Positions 34,724-43,818 of a stretch of 64,000 nucleotides of DNA are shown here, one piece after another; the first letter of the stretch is position 1, and each line of letters starts with the position of its first letter. Source of the stretch: an uncultured Phycisphaerales bacterium (GTDB lineage: Bacteria; Planctomycetota; Phycisphaerae; Tepidisphaerales; Tepidisphaeraceae); assembly GCA_903871935.1 (NCBI GenBank), contig CAIQIQ010000019.1:1-64000 (forward strand), written 5' to 3'. A program made the position numbers and the translations under genes. Under the pieces are notes generated by a model. The model saw only the letters and a list, made by a program, of their open reading frames with translations, was not told the DNA's origin and searched no databases.

Positions 34724-36676
34724 TCAGGTCTCGATCACGAACAGCTTGTATCGCTTCAAATCCGACACGCGGAATTTTACGGCGCTTCCGGCGGCGGCTC
34801 GGAATGGGACGGCCTTGTCCGTTCCTTCCTCCGGCGACATCAGCGTGATGCTCTTGACCGGCCGGGGGAGTTGGAGTTGAACGCCGATGTTCGAGAGCCT
34901 CCGGTCGCGATGGTAATTGAGCAGATGAAGGATATATCGGTGGTCGGACTTGAAAAGTCCGCTCACGCAGCCAAATGGTGCTTTGACCTCCAGCACGCTT
35001 TGGCCGCCCAGCAGCTTGCGCAACTCACCCATGACCTGGCGATGGTTCTTGGGCAATCCCCACAGCCGCGCGTCTATGCACCAATCTTCGGGCTTATAGG
35101 AGTACTTTCGCGGGTGATCGAGCACCTCGACATGACCGATCTGGCCCTTTCCCAGAGGACCGGGCATCAGCGGCGAACGCTCACGCCGCCTGTACCACTG
35201 GTCATATATCCCGGTCTTTTCGGTAGTCAGCAGGTTTCCGCCCTGACGGACGTAATCCAGCAGCAATGTCGCATGCGCTTCGCTAAGCAGTTGCACATTG
35301 GGAAGGATGACGACCTTATATCGTCCGATATCGTTGAAACGATCGAGGGTGAGAACATCGTACTGCATGTTCCCGGTGATCAGCATCTGGTGGACGGCCA
35401 CGAGCGAGTGATGCGGATCGATCCGCGTGTAGGCCAGCGTGTCGAAGGACTCCAGCACTGCCACGTCGGAGACGCTGGAAGTGCCGTTGTACAGATCGCG
35501 ATGGGCGGAAGAGAACTCCATGTATCGCTTGCGCGATGGTTCATGGTTCGCATCGACCGTATCAGGGCGGAACCCGCCGGGAATCATGCCGATGTGCCCG
35601 GAGTTAAACGCGAGGTTCTCGGCCATCGAGAGCTTGACGTCCTCAATGGATTTCCCGTGGTAGTTGCAGTTGGGCAGCATGAACTTGCCGCAGGCCTTGA
35701 ACGCCTTGAATGGCCGGATCATCGAGGTAAGGATGCCATCCTGGTTGATGCCGGGATGGGGATCCTGCTCGTTGTACACGGCATCGAGATGTGCCATGTT
35801 GCGCTGGATGTCGACGCCGACCCAGAACATGCTGTTGTCGCCCGATGCGCCATAGCAGTTCCATTCCAGGACGATGTCAGGTTTGAGCTTGCGAGCGTAG
35901 TCACCGATCTCCGCGATGTTCTCGCGCATGCACTCGCACTTGAAATCCACCCACTCCTGGATCATCGGCTCATCGATCTCGAACAGATTGATCGGCATTG
36001 CCCACTTGTGCCAATTGGGCGGCTCAACGCACGCGAAGCTCTTCAAGGCAAATCGCTCCCACGCCATCGCGCGCCCGGCGGCCGTTTTCATGCGATACTT
36101 GCGGTTGAGAAACTCGCGGAATTTGGCCTTGCACACCGGGCACTGGCATGCCGTGGGCTCGACCGCCCAGGCGGAATTGTCGAAGCCGAACATATCCAGC
36201 CCATCGGCGATGCCCTTGCGGATAACCTTCTTGATGTAATCCACATGCCCCTTCTGGTTGAAGCAGGGCTTGTAGCGGAAGAACTGATAGCCGTAGGTGA
36301 TGCTGGTTCTAAGGCCGTACTGGTCTTGTGCAACCCAGTTGCGATACTTCGGTTCCTCAAGATACAGCGTTTCGTAGGTGATGGTGCCGTGCTGGACATA
36401 CCCCTGCACGCGGATGCCGTATGTGTGACACAGCTTCACGAAGTCGGCGGTCATGCGCATCTCAGGCGATTCGTACTTGATTCCGCCACCTTTGTAGTAA
36501 TGGGTGCGAAGGCAGGTGATGCCGAACCGGGCGGCATTGCGCACAAACTCCTCGCTATGCTCGTAGGCGAACTGCTGCGGCGCATCCAGTGCATGTCTGC
36601 CGCGACGAATCCGAAACGTGAGCGGCTCATGATTCGACAGCATAACCAGGCCTTGATCCACCCATTTAGGCAACAT
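34724..36676 (-). CDS. GH42-like glycoside hydrolase with trimerisation-type domain
   Basis: A 650-residue protein, ATG 36676 with AAGGAG eight bases upstream. No signal peptide. A TIM barrel covers ~20-400: FGITCLRTHYYKGGGI, YGIRVQGYVQHGTI, MFGFDNSAWAVEPTACQCPVCKAKF (a CxCxxC segment) and DIVLEWNCYGASGDN, with E/D residues at strand ends. Residues ~400-520 look like the beta-galactosidase trimerisation domain (SDVAVLESFDTLAYTRI, YKVVILPNVQLLSEAHATLLLDYVRQGGNLL). Likely acts on oligosaccharides in the cytoplasm. The exact GH family and catalytic pair are not certain. Lies in the PQQ/beta-helix operon. Confidence 0.65.
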   Translation of the reverse strand: MLPKWVDQGLVMLSNHEPLTFRIRRGRHALDAPQQFAYEHSEEFVRNAARFGITCLRTHYYKGGGIKYESPEMRMTADFVKLCHTYGIRVQGYVQHGTITYETLYLEEPKYRNWVAQDQYGLRTSITYGYQFFRYKPCFNQKGHVDYIKKVIRKGIADGLDMFGFDNSAWAVEPTACQCPVCKAKFREFLNRKYRMKTAAGRAMAWERFALKSFACVEPPNWHKWAMPINLFEIDEPMIQEWVDFKCECMRENIAEIGDYARKLKPDIVLEWNCYGASGDNSMFWVGVDIQRNMAHLDAVYNEQDPHPGINQDGILTSMIRPFKAFKACGKFMLPNCNYHGKSIEDVKLSMAENLAFNSGHIGMIPGGFRPDTVDANHEPSRKRYMEFSSAHRDLYNGTSSVSDVAVLESFDTLAYTRIDPHHSLVAVHQMLITGNMQYDVLTLDRFNDIGRYKVVILPNVQLLSEAHATLLLDYVRQGGNLLTTEKTGIYDQWYRRRERSPLMPGPLGKGQIGHVEVLDHPRKYSYKPEDWCIDARLWGLPKNHRQVMGELRKLLGGQSVLEVKAPFGCVSGLFKSDHRYILHLLNYHRDRRLSNIGVQLQLPRPVKSITLMSPEEGTDKAVPFRAAAGSAVKFRVSDLKRYKLFVIET

Positions 36677-36742
36677 ATGTATGACTCCTTGTTGATGCCC
36701 ACAGCATAGCCAATGCCCGTCTGCTACAACAGTCGGTTGAGC

Positions 36743-38836
36743 CTACTTCGTCCCAATGCAATACAGGTATTGCTCGCCGCGGAGGTAGAGGCGCTGGCCA
36801 TCGGTGATGGGCGGGGCGTAGGAAAGGGTCTCCTGCGGCGGCGCCGCCCAGACGCGCGGCAGTTGTGTGCCGATGACGTTCTTCGCAACCGGCTTAAAGG
36901 TCCGCCCCGGTTCGATCATGATTGCCTCGCCCTGATTGTTGAGCAGACAAATATACTTGCCCAACAGCGTCGGGCTGGCGGCGACGGGTAGGGCGTTGTA
37001 GTGCATCAGTCCGCCGAAATCGAGCTGCTGGCGGACGAGAGTTTGCTTGCTCTTTAAGTCAACGATGTAGAGGGTCTTGTAGATGTCCACGACATAGGCC
37101 AGGTCATCGTGGATGAGCCATGATGACGCCGCCCAGCGGTCGATCCACTTGCCATCGGGCTGTTTGCTGATGGTGATGCCTTCAATGCGCGTCCGGGCAG
37201 GTGTCCACTTCTCACCGATGCATTGGGAGAAGTCGAGGGTGTTCAGCACGCTGGCGCCATACCACGGCAGATAGAGCAGGTTGCCCAGGACGACCGGGGC
37301 ATTCCAGCCGGTGTCGCCGGTGATTTTTTCAGCGTTATTGTAGAGCAGGGCACCATCGCTGGCGCGAACGACATCGCCTTTCTGGCTGACGATGATCTCG
37401 ACGCCGCCGAATTTGCCGGGGATGAGCGAGGCGCAACTCTGTGTGACGGCTTTCTGCTCCCATAGAAGTTTGCCCGTGTTCTTGTCCAGGCCACGCAGAT
37501 GGCCCATGAAGACGGCAAAGGTGTTGCCGATCAGGGCGGGCGAGCAGGGGTATACCAACACGGGAACGCTCAGGCGGGTGATCCACTGGCGCTGGCCCGC
37601 CAGGTCGTAGCATGCCACGACGCCTGTGCCACAGAAGACGTAGACGTTCTTGCCATCGGAGCAGGGCGTGGGCAGGGAATAGCCGACGACGCCGAAATGA
37701 CTGGACATGTGGCCCTCAACGCGAGGGTTGTAGGTGGCATCATCGATGTCCTTGAGCGTCTGTGTGAGCTTGCGGCGGATCGCCAGACGCTTGTCGTAAT
37801 CGCTCTCGTCCAGGAGTTGCTGATAAAGCGGCTTGACTTTGTCCTTGAAGGCGGGATTGGCGTCGCGCTGCGCCTGCGGCGTGGCATCGTAGTATGTGTT
37901 GTAAGCGGTCCAGAGCTGTTTGCCGGTGTTCTTGTCGAGGCAGATGAGCTGATCGGGGTCGGCCATGACGAAGATGCGATTACCCACGAGGATCGGCGTG
38001 GAGGTGGAACGATTGGCCAGCGGCGCCTTCCAGAGGATGTTCTTTTCCTCGTAAGGAGCATCGGCCTTTTCCATCAGGTACATGCACATGCGCATCTCGT
38101 TCCAGCCGGCTTTGTTGGCGGTGGTGAGTTTGCACAGGAGTCGGTTCCAGCCCTTATTGAGCTGAAGCTCGAACGTGGGCGCATGGGGGTATTCGTCAGA
38201 GATGGTCAGGCGGCCCATCTGCTGGTAGCTGCCAAGGGCATATTGGCGGTCGTTGGCGGAGAACGCGGGTTTGCCGTTCACCCACACCTTCAGTCCGAAT
38301 CCGTGTTCCACGACAGCGCGGACGGCGCCGGCCGTTTGGGCGTAGAGGTAGGTATGGATATACGCCACCTGGTTTGGCTTAGCATCCAGCGCCTTGCCGA
38401 CATCGAGCCATGCCAGCTCCGTGGTCCCGAACTGCCAACGGTCTTCCGGCGGCAATACAAGCGGATTCCACTCCAAGTCGCCGACTTTATCGCCGGCCGC
38501 CGGCTTAAGCTCGGCCTCATTGGCGATCTGGCTCTCATCGACCTGCTTCACGGAATCGGCGACGGGGAAGGGACCAATTACCAGCCAGTCTCGAATCAGA
38601 CCATCGCGCACCGCAGTGGCGCCCTGAGGGGCGGCCGATTCATCGGCCGGTCGCGTTGTAGCGCATTGCAGCCCGCGCGTGGCTCCCATCGGCAGGCGCG
38701 ACCACTCAACCGGCGTCTGTGCATCGGGCCACAGGCCGGTCCAGTTGCCTCGCCAGCCGACGACATCGTCGCCGCGTGCTGCCAGACCCGATAGGGTGAC
38801 GCCTGCCAATATCCAAGTGGCGAGGTGGCGGAGCAT
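36743..38836 (-). CDS. Exported PQQ-like beta-propeller protein with N-terminal extension
   Basis: A 697-residue protein. The signal peptide MLRHLATWILAGVTLSGLAARGDD is followed by a galactose-binding-like module (~80-250: IRDWLVIGPFPVADS, FGLKVWVNGKPAFSAND, LNKGWNRLLCKLT) and a propeller built on PQQ-type repeats: QLICLDKNTGKQLWTAYN, VACYDLAGQRQWI, RGLDKNTGKLLWEQK. No haem-binding CxxCH is present, so it is a propeller without evident quinoprotein dehydrogenase features. The start has TGGAGA upstream. It follows the other PQQ-like gene by 16 bp, so the two are co-transcribed and may form an extracellular binding complex. Confidence 0.82.
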   Translation of the reverse strand: MLRHLATWILAGVTLSGLAARGDDVVGWRGNWTGLWPDAQTPVEWSRLPMGATRGLQCATTRPADESAAPQGATAVRDGLIRDWLVIGPFPVADSVKQVDESQIANEAELKPAAGDKVGDLEWNPLVLPPEDRWQFGTTELAWLDVGKALDAKPNQVAYIHTYLYAQTAGAVRAVVEHGFGLKVWVNGKPAFSANDRQYALGSYQQMGRLTISDEYPHAPTFELQLNKGWNRLLCKLTTANKAGWNEMRMCMYLMEKADAPYEEKNILWKAPLANRSTSTPILVGNRIFVMADPDQLICLDKNTGKQLWTAYNTYYDATPQAQRDANPAFKDKVKPLYQQLLDESDYDKRLAIRRKLTQTLKDIDDATYNPRVEGHMSSHFGVVGYSLPTPCSDGKNVYVFCGTGVVACYDLAGQRQWITRLSVPVLVYPCSPALIGNTFAVFMGHLRGLDKNTGKLLWEQKAVTQSCASLIPGKFGGVEIIVSQKGDVVRASDGALLYNNAEKITGDTGWNAPVVLGNLLYLPWYGASVLNTLDFSQCIGEKWTPARTRIEGITISKQPDGKWIDRWAASSWLIHDDLAYVVDIYKTLYIVDLKSKQTLVRQQLDFGGLMHYNALPVAASPTLLGKYICLLNNQGEAIMIEPGRTFKPVAKNVIGTQLPRVWAAPPQETLSYAPPITDGQRLYLRGEQYLYCIGTK

Positions 38837-38852
38837 TGTGTGGTCTCCAGGA

Positions 38853-40112
38853 TTAGTTCGCGGCCGCCTTCACGTCGTAGCACTTGAGGCTCCGGCGCAA
38901 GCGGACGATCAGCTTGCCATCGCTCAGTGACATGGGGCCCCAGAACTCCTGACCCTCGGCGGCCTTGATCTGTCCGAGTTCCTTGTATCCATCAGGTGTG
39001 GCGCGGATGAGCCGCAGCACGCCGTCGGCAGCGCCCAAGGCGTAAAGCTTGTCGTCGGCAATGAGAATGCTTCCGGCATCTTCATCACTGGCGCTGGGGC
39101 CGCCTTTCCACTTGAGTTCACCGGCCAGGTCGATGCACATCAGGCCCTGCTTATTGCCGGAACTGTTGCCGTAGATGAAGCCCTTGTAGAAGACGGGGTT
39201 CTGGGCCTGCGATGAAAGGACTTTATTGCGGAAGATCTCGGTGACCGTCCACGCCTCGCCATCCTTCTTGACCTGAACCAGGGCGCTGCCGGCGTCATAG
39301 CCGCCGGTGACGAAGATGCGGTCTTCGGGCAGGAGAATGGGCGACGCTATTGGGTTAGGACAAACCCAACCTTTATATCGCCAAAGGACCTTGCCGGTGG
39401 CAGCATCGAGGCCGGTCATAATCGGCTCGCCGCGCGAGGTGAGGATGATGATCTGGTCCACACCGCCGATCGTCGCAATCAGGGGGCTGGTCCACGCCAT
39501 CTCGCCCACACGCTCGCTCTTCCAGGCTACCTTACCCGTTGCCCGTTCCAGCGCCAGAACGCCGCCTTGCTTGCTGAGCGGCATGACGATTACCCAGTCC
39601 TTGTAGAGCGCGGGCGATTGGCAGAATCCCCAGTTGCTGACTGTCGCGCCATACTCCTTCACCAGATCGACCGACCAGAGCGACTGGTGGGTCTCTTTGC
39701 TGACACAGTTGAGCAGGCCGTAGACGCCAATGACGTAGACATTCTTGTCATCAACGGCCGGTAGATTACGCGAGCCGTTGTAGCCGCCCTTGAAAGGTCC
39801 GGGCGCCTCATTGGCGAACTGCCATTCTTCCTTACCCGACTCCAGGCTCAGGCAACGCAGGATGTCCTGCTTGTTGTCCACGCGGTCCATGACGTAGATC
39901 TTGCCGCCCTGAACGACTGCGCCGCCGTAGCCCTGGCCAAGCTTGTCGTTGGACCAGAGCAGCTTGGGCCCGTCGGCCGGCCAGGCATCAGCCAAACCCG
40001 TTTCCGGGGATACGCCATTTCGCTCTGGTCCCTGGAACTGCGGCCAGTCAGCCGCACGAACGACGCTGGAAGAGATGATCAGGCCCACAAATGCCGCGGC
40101 AAATCTGTGCAT
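38853..40112 (-). CDS. Exported PQQ-like beta-propeller protein
   Basis: A 419-residue protein. The signal peptide ends around RAA, then DWPQFQGPERNGVSPETGL, the hallmark opening of planctomycete PQQ-like proteins. Repeats such as LSLESGKEEWQFANE, ALERATGKVAWKSE and LDAATGKVLWRYKG build the propeller. AGAAAGGATTTCC precedes the ATG. First gene of the minus-strand operon running to 33411 and divergent from the transglutaminase-like gene. Exact role unknown. Confidence 0.88.
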   Translation of the reverse strand: MHRFAAAFVGLIISSSVVRAADWPQFQGPERNGVSPETGLADAWPADGPKLLWSNDKLGQGYGGAVVQGGKIYVMDRVDNKQDILRCLSLESGKEEWQFANEAPGPFKGGYNGSRNLPAVDDKNVYVIGVYGLLNCVSKETHQSLWSVDLVKEYGATVSNWGFCQSPALYKDWVIVMPLSKQGGVLALERATGKVAWKSERVGEMAWTSPLIATIGGVDQIIILTSRGEPIMTGLDAATGKVLWRYKGWVCPNPIASPILLPEDRIFVTGGYDAGSALVQVKKDGEAWTVTEIFRNKVLSSQAQNPVFYKGFIYGNSSGNKQGLMCIDLAGELKWKGGPSASDEDAGSILIADDKLYALGAADGVLRLIRATPDGYKELGQIKAAEGQEFWGPMSLSDGKLIVRLRRSLKCYDVKAAAN

Positions 40113-40325
40113 GGAAATCCTTTCTTTCTGAGGCGGCAGATGGTAACCGGATGCGGGCCGAACCCCAAGAGCGGAAAGGAGGCAACGACGAACTGTCGTG
40201 TGCGGTAATGCGTTATGCGGCTTGAGGTGATGCGGATCGCAATAGAGAATCGCGCCTCATTGTGATTGCATCGGCGTTTTGCGACAATCGCCAGACAACA
40301 TCGACCCAATATGGAGATCCACATC
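40113..40325. promoter_or_regulatory. Divergent promoter region of the glycan locus
   Basis: This 213-bp region separates two opposed operons (minus: PQQ-like to beta-helix; plus: transglutaminase-like to TIM-barrel). It contains direct repeats of TGCGGTAATGCG/TATGCGGCTTGAG type. I cannot place promoters with confidence. Confidence 0.35.
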
Positions 40326-42299
40326 ATGAGAAAATCCTGGCAAGCATCATTGGCAGTGGCTGTGGCGGCGGCATTGATTGGGACGACAGGCTGTTCGTCC
40401 GCATCGGCTCAGGGCACCAGGCCCCCGCAGGTGAATCAGGCCGGCGTGGTCTGCAACGTCAAGGTTATGTCGGACAAGGTGAAGGATGTCTCCAGCATCG
40501 AGGCGTGGAAGAAGTCGTATATCAATGACAGCATGACGCCGCAGGAGAAAGCGATTGCCGTCTGGACTTCGATGGTGTCGCACCAGCATCAGGAATCACC
40601 TCCTGCGGAGTACCTGCAGTCCGGGGGGCTCGTGGTCGATCCTATCAAGATCATGAATGTCTATGGGTACTCCTTCTGCTCGGTGGCGGCATCGGAGATG
40701 TGCGAACTGGGCAAGGTGGCAGGCTTAAAGGCCCGCGGCCTGGGCATCAAGACGCACAACGTCATGGAGTTTGGCTGGGATAATTCCTGGCACATGTTCG
40801 ATGCATCACTGATCAATTATTTCCCCAAGCCCGATGGCACGATCGCATCCGCGGATGAGATCAGTGCGGAAGTCCGAGGTTGGCTGGAGCAGCACCCGGA
40901 GCTCAGGGGCGATGGCAAGAAGCTGACCGCGTTTCACTTTGCCGATGGCAAGACGGGGTGGAAGAAGGGGCCGGTCCTGTTGACCAACTGTCCCTGGTAT
41001 ACCCCGACGGGCTGGTGGCCGGCCAAGACGCACGGCTGGTACAGCACGATGCAGGAATACGACATCAAACCGTTTATCACGCAGGATACACCCTCGCTGA
41101 GCTATAGCGTCAACATTCAACTTCGCCAGGGCGAGAAACTGACGCGCAACTGGAGCAATAAGGGACTGCATATCAATATGGATCGGGACGATGCCCCGGG
41201 CTGCATCGGTCCCAATGCCGGGACGGAACTGCTGTTCCATACCGCCAAGTTTGGCAATCTCGCGCCGGGGCGCATTGGCAATGGCGTCTTGGAATACGAT
41301 GCCCTGAGCGACAAGGCTCTGCCGGCTACAGCGCTGACGTTTGAGAACCTCACGTTTACCGATGGCAAGCTTCGCGTTAAAGATGGCTCGCGCAGCGGCG
41401 TGCTGGTCGTTCGTATGCCCAGCAGCTATGTCTATCTGACGGGCGCGATGGACCTGACGGCCGCGGTGGGCAATGGCGGGAGCATCGTTGCATCCTTCAG
41501 CGATAACAATGGTCTGGATTGGAAAGAACTGTCCAACGTGACCGCGGCGGGGGCGCAGAAGATCGATCTGTCGAAAAAGGTCTTCCGCCGGTACGACTAT
41601 CGCATGAAGTTTGAACTCAAGGGCGCGGGCACGGGCCTGGATGCCCTGAGCTTCACGCACGATATCCAGCATTCGCAACGGCCGCTGCCGGCGCTGGCAC
41701 AGGGCGAGAACACGATCAGCTTCTCGACCGGTGAGCAGCTCAGCACCATGCGCGTGGAAGGTAGCATTGAGGACTTTGGCGCGAAGCAGCTTCGCTACAC
41801 CAGCTTCCACCCCCAGATGGTCGGCCTCAACGATCGGCTTGGCGGCACGGGTTCATTAACCTTCCCAGTCCAGACGCCAGGCGATCTCAAGAGCATCCGC
41901 GCCGGCTGCTTCTATCGAGGTCCGGCCGACAGCTACCAAGTGCAAGTTTCCTACGATGGCGGCAAAACGTTCAAGACCATCTCGACGACGCCGACTCTTT
42001 CGGGTGACAGTGCCAACAGCGTCAACCCAACCACAACGGACATCCCCTCCGGCACTAAGACCGCACTGGTCCGCTATGCCGTGAAGGGCGGTGCGGCATT
42101 GGATTCGTTCTGGATCGTATTGGACTACAAACCCGCGGCCGCCGGCTTCCGCCCGGTGAAGCTGACGTACGCCTGGGATGAGGATGGCAAGGAAAGGACC
42201 GATGTGCACATCGCCAAGACGCCGGAAGAAACCTACAAGATCACCTGCGCTGCCAAGCCGACAATGAAGAACATCGTCATGGAAGTGGCCGCGCAGTAA
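40326..42299 (+). CDS. Exported protein with transglutaminase-like domain
   Basis: A 657-residue protein; ATG 40326 has GGAG upstream. The N-terminal export signal includes AVAVAAALIGTTGCSS, with a cysteine but a weak lipobox (T at -3). Residues ~100-165 carry a transglutaminase-like triad: YGYSFCSVAASEM (C118), KTHNVMEF (H144) and DNSWHMFDAS (D159), as in microbial peptidase/amidase-like transglutaminases. The rest is beta-sandwich, with YVYLTGAMDLTAAVGNGGSIVASFSDNNG. Function may be peptide or glycopeptide processing outside the cell. It is 7 bp before the MttB-like gene. Confidence 0.7.
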   Translation: MRKSWQASLAVAVAAALIGTTGCSSASAQGTRPPQVNQAGVVCNVKVMSDKVKDVSSIEAWKKSYINDSMTPQEKAIAVWTSMVSHQHQESPPAEYLQSGGLVVDPIKIMNVYGYSFCSVAASEMCELGKVAGLKARGLGIKTHNVMEFGWDNSWHMFDASLINYFPKPDGTIASADEISAEVRGWLEQHPELRGDGKKLTAFHFADGKTGWKKGPVLLTNCPWYTPTGWWPAKTHGWYSTMQEYDIKPFITQDTPSLSYSVNIQLRQGEKLTRNWSNKGLHINMDRDDAPGCIGPNAGTELLFHTAKFGNLAPGRIGNGVLEYDALSDKALPATALTFENLTFTDGKLRVKDGSRSGVLVVRMPSSYVYLTGAMDLTAAVGNGGSIVASFSDNNGLDWKELSNVTAAGAQKIDLSKKVFRRYDYRMKFELKGAGTGLDALSFTHDIQHSQRPLPALAQGENTISFSTGEQLSTMRVEGSIEDFGAKQLRYTSFHPQMVGLNDRLGGTGSLTFPVQTPGDLKSIRAGCFYRGPADSYQVQVSYDGGKTFKTISTTPTLSGDSANSVNPTTTDIPSGTKTALVRYAVKGGAALDSFWIVLDYKPAAAGFRPVKLTYAWDEDGKERTDVHIAKTPEETYKITCAAKPTMKNIVMEVAAQ

Positions 42300-42306
42300 A
42301 GGATGT

Positions 42307-43689
42307 ATGAACACCGTATCCGCCGAGCGGATTCACGCGGCAGCGGTGTCGCTGCTGGAAGATCCCGGCATCCGCATCGAACACGAGGCGATCTACAGCT
42401 TGCTGCTCAAGCACGGTGCTCAAGCGGGCAACGATGCGCAGGTTGTGCGGTTGCCGCGGGAGATGGTACGGGAGTACGTCGGCCTGGCTCCCAAGCAGTT
42501 CGCGCTGACCAACCGGCGCGGCGAGCCGACAGTCCTGTCATCCCAAAGCAAGCCAATCTACTGGTCATGTCCGGGGATGAGCCTGTGGCGCGAGGGGAAG
42601 CACCGGCTGTTTCGTAGCGAGGATATGGCGGACGTGGCACGCCTGATGGAGCACCTCGACAACGTGCACGGGGTCTTCGGCATGGCCCTGGACGATGTCC
42701 CGCCGCCTGCGCGAGATATCGCCGGTCTGAACATCATCGCACAGAATTCCAGCAAGCACATTCGCGTCTTGTGCTTCTCGCCGGCCGGCGCCAAGATGAT
42801 GACCGAGATGCGCCCGGTAATCGGGAGCCATCCTTGGTTCAGCATCGGATTCACCGCGCATGGCCCCTTGCGCTGGACGCACCTGGCGCTGGAGATCTTC
42901 CGTCTGACCGCAGGGCACGGAATTCCCGCCAGCATCAACGGTGAGCCGATGGCTGGGGTGTCCGGGCCGGTTACATTGGCAGGGGCTGGCGCGGTGGGCA
43001 ATGCCGAAATCCTGGCCGGAATCGTCATCAACCAGCTCCTCGAGCCGGGCCGGCCGTGCCTCTACAACCTCGGTTTGGCGCACATCTTCGACATGCGAAC
43101 CGCCATCGCCTTGACCGGGGCGCCGGAGAACGCGCTGTTCGCCAAGATGGCGGCCGAGATGGGGCGCTTCTACGACCTGCCGAGCGCTTCCTGGGTTTCG
43201 ACCGAGTCCATGTGCCCCGACAGCCAGGCTGCGCTTGAAAAGATGATGGGATTCCAGACCCACGCCGCCGCGGGTGTCTCCTGCATCTGGGGAGTGGGGC
43301 AGTTGGAATCCGAAATCACGATCTCCCCAGCTCAGGCGGTGATCGACAACGAGATGATCTCCTTCACCCGCCGGTTCAATCGCGGCTATGAGGCAACCGA
43401 TGCATCATTGGCGCTCGACGTGACGCGTTCGGTGGGCATCGCTGGCTCGTTCCTCGACCACGATCACACGCTGGAGCACTTTCGCGAGGAGTTCTACCAG
43501 CCCGATCTGCTGTGGCGGCGCAGGCGGCCGGATTGGCAAGCGGGTGGGCGCAAGCGGCTGGATGAGCGGGCAGAGGAAGTGGCCACGGAACTCATGGCAC
43601 GCCCCGCGGACAACGCAATGAGCCAGGAGCAGGCGAAGACGCTGATGGAGATGACTGAAGAATTCACGCAGAGGATGGGTGAGAGCTGA
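42307..43689 (+). CDS. Trimethylamine methyltransferase (MttB) family protein
   Basis: A 460-residue cytosolic protein. It opens S-A-E-R-I-H-A-A-A-V-S-L-L-E-D-P-G-I-R-I, like MttB proteins, with SKPIYWSCPGMSLW, NGEPMAGVSGPVTLAGAGAVGNAEILAGIV and the conserved SWVSTESMCPDSQAALEKMMGF barrel segment. There is no internal TAG, so it is a non-pyrrolysine member; relatives demethylate glycine betaine, proline betaine or carnitine to a corrinoid protein. No corrinoid protein is nearby. It begins 7 bp after the transglutaminase-like stop, so it is co-transcribed with exported glycan genes, an odd pairing. Substrate unknown. Confidence 0.85.
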   Translation: MNTVSAERIHAAAVSLLEDPGIRIEHEAIYSLLLKHGAQAGNDAQVVRLPREMVREYVGLAPKQFALTNRRGEPTVLSSQSKPIYWSCPGMSLWREGKHRLFRSEDMADVARLMEHLDNVHGVFGMALDDVPPPARDIAGLNIIAQNSSKHIRVLCFSPAGAKMMTEMRPVIGSHPWFSIGFTAHGPLRWTHLALEIFRLTAGHGIPASINGEPMAGVSGPVTLAGAGAVGNAEILAGIVINQLLEPGRPCLYNLGLAHIFDMRTAIALTGAPENALFAKMAAEMGRFYDLPSASWVSTESMCPDSQAALEKMMGFQTHAAAGVSCIWGVGQLESEITISPAQAVIDNEMISFTRRFNRGYEATDASLALDVTRSVGIAGSFLDHDHTLEHFREEFYQPDLLWRRRRPDWQAGGRKRLDERAEEVATELMARPADNAMSQEQAKTLMEMTEEFTQRMGES

Positions 43690-43818
43690 AATGCCTCTCG
43701 CGGCTATGCGGCAGTTACTTCAACGGTGGATCATCCGGTTTGTACATCTTATGAGGCATCATCGGCCGCTTCATCGGCCACGGTTCGTCCCGGCATGTCG
43801 GGAGAAAGAGCACGCAAT

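Noticed and set aside
34871-36709. 612-residue plus-strand open frame opposite the GH42-like gene
   Set aside because: No recognisable domain, low-complexity His/Val/Asp pattern, and the minus strand has a clear hydrolase with a good ribosome-binding site.
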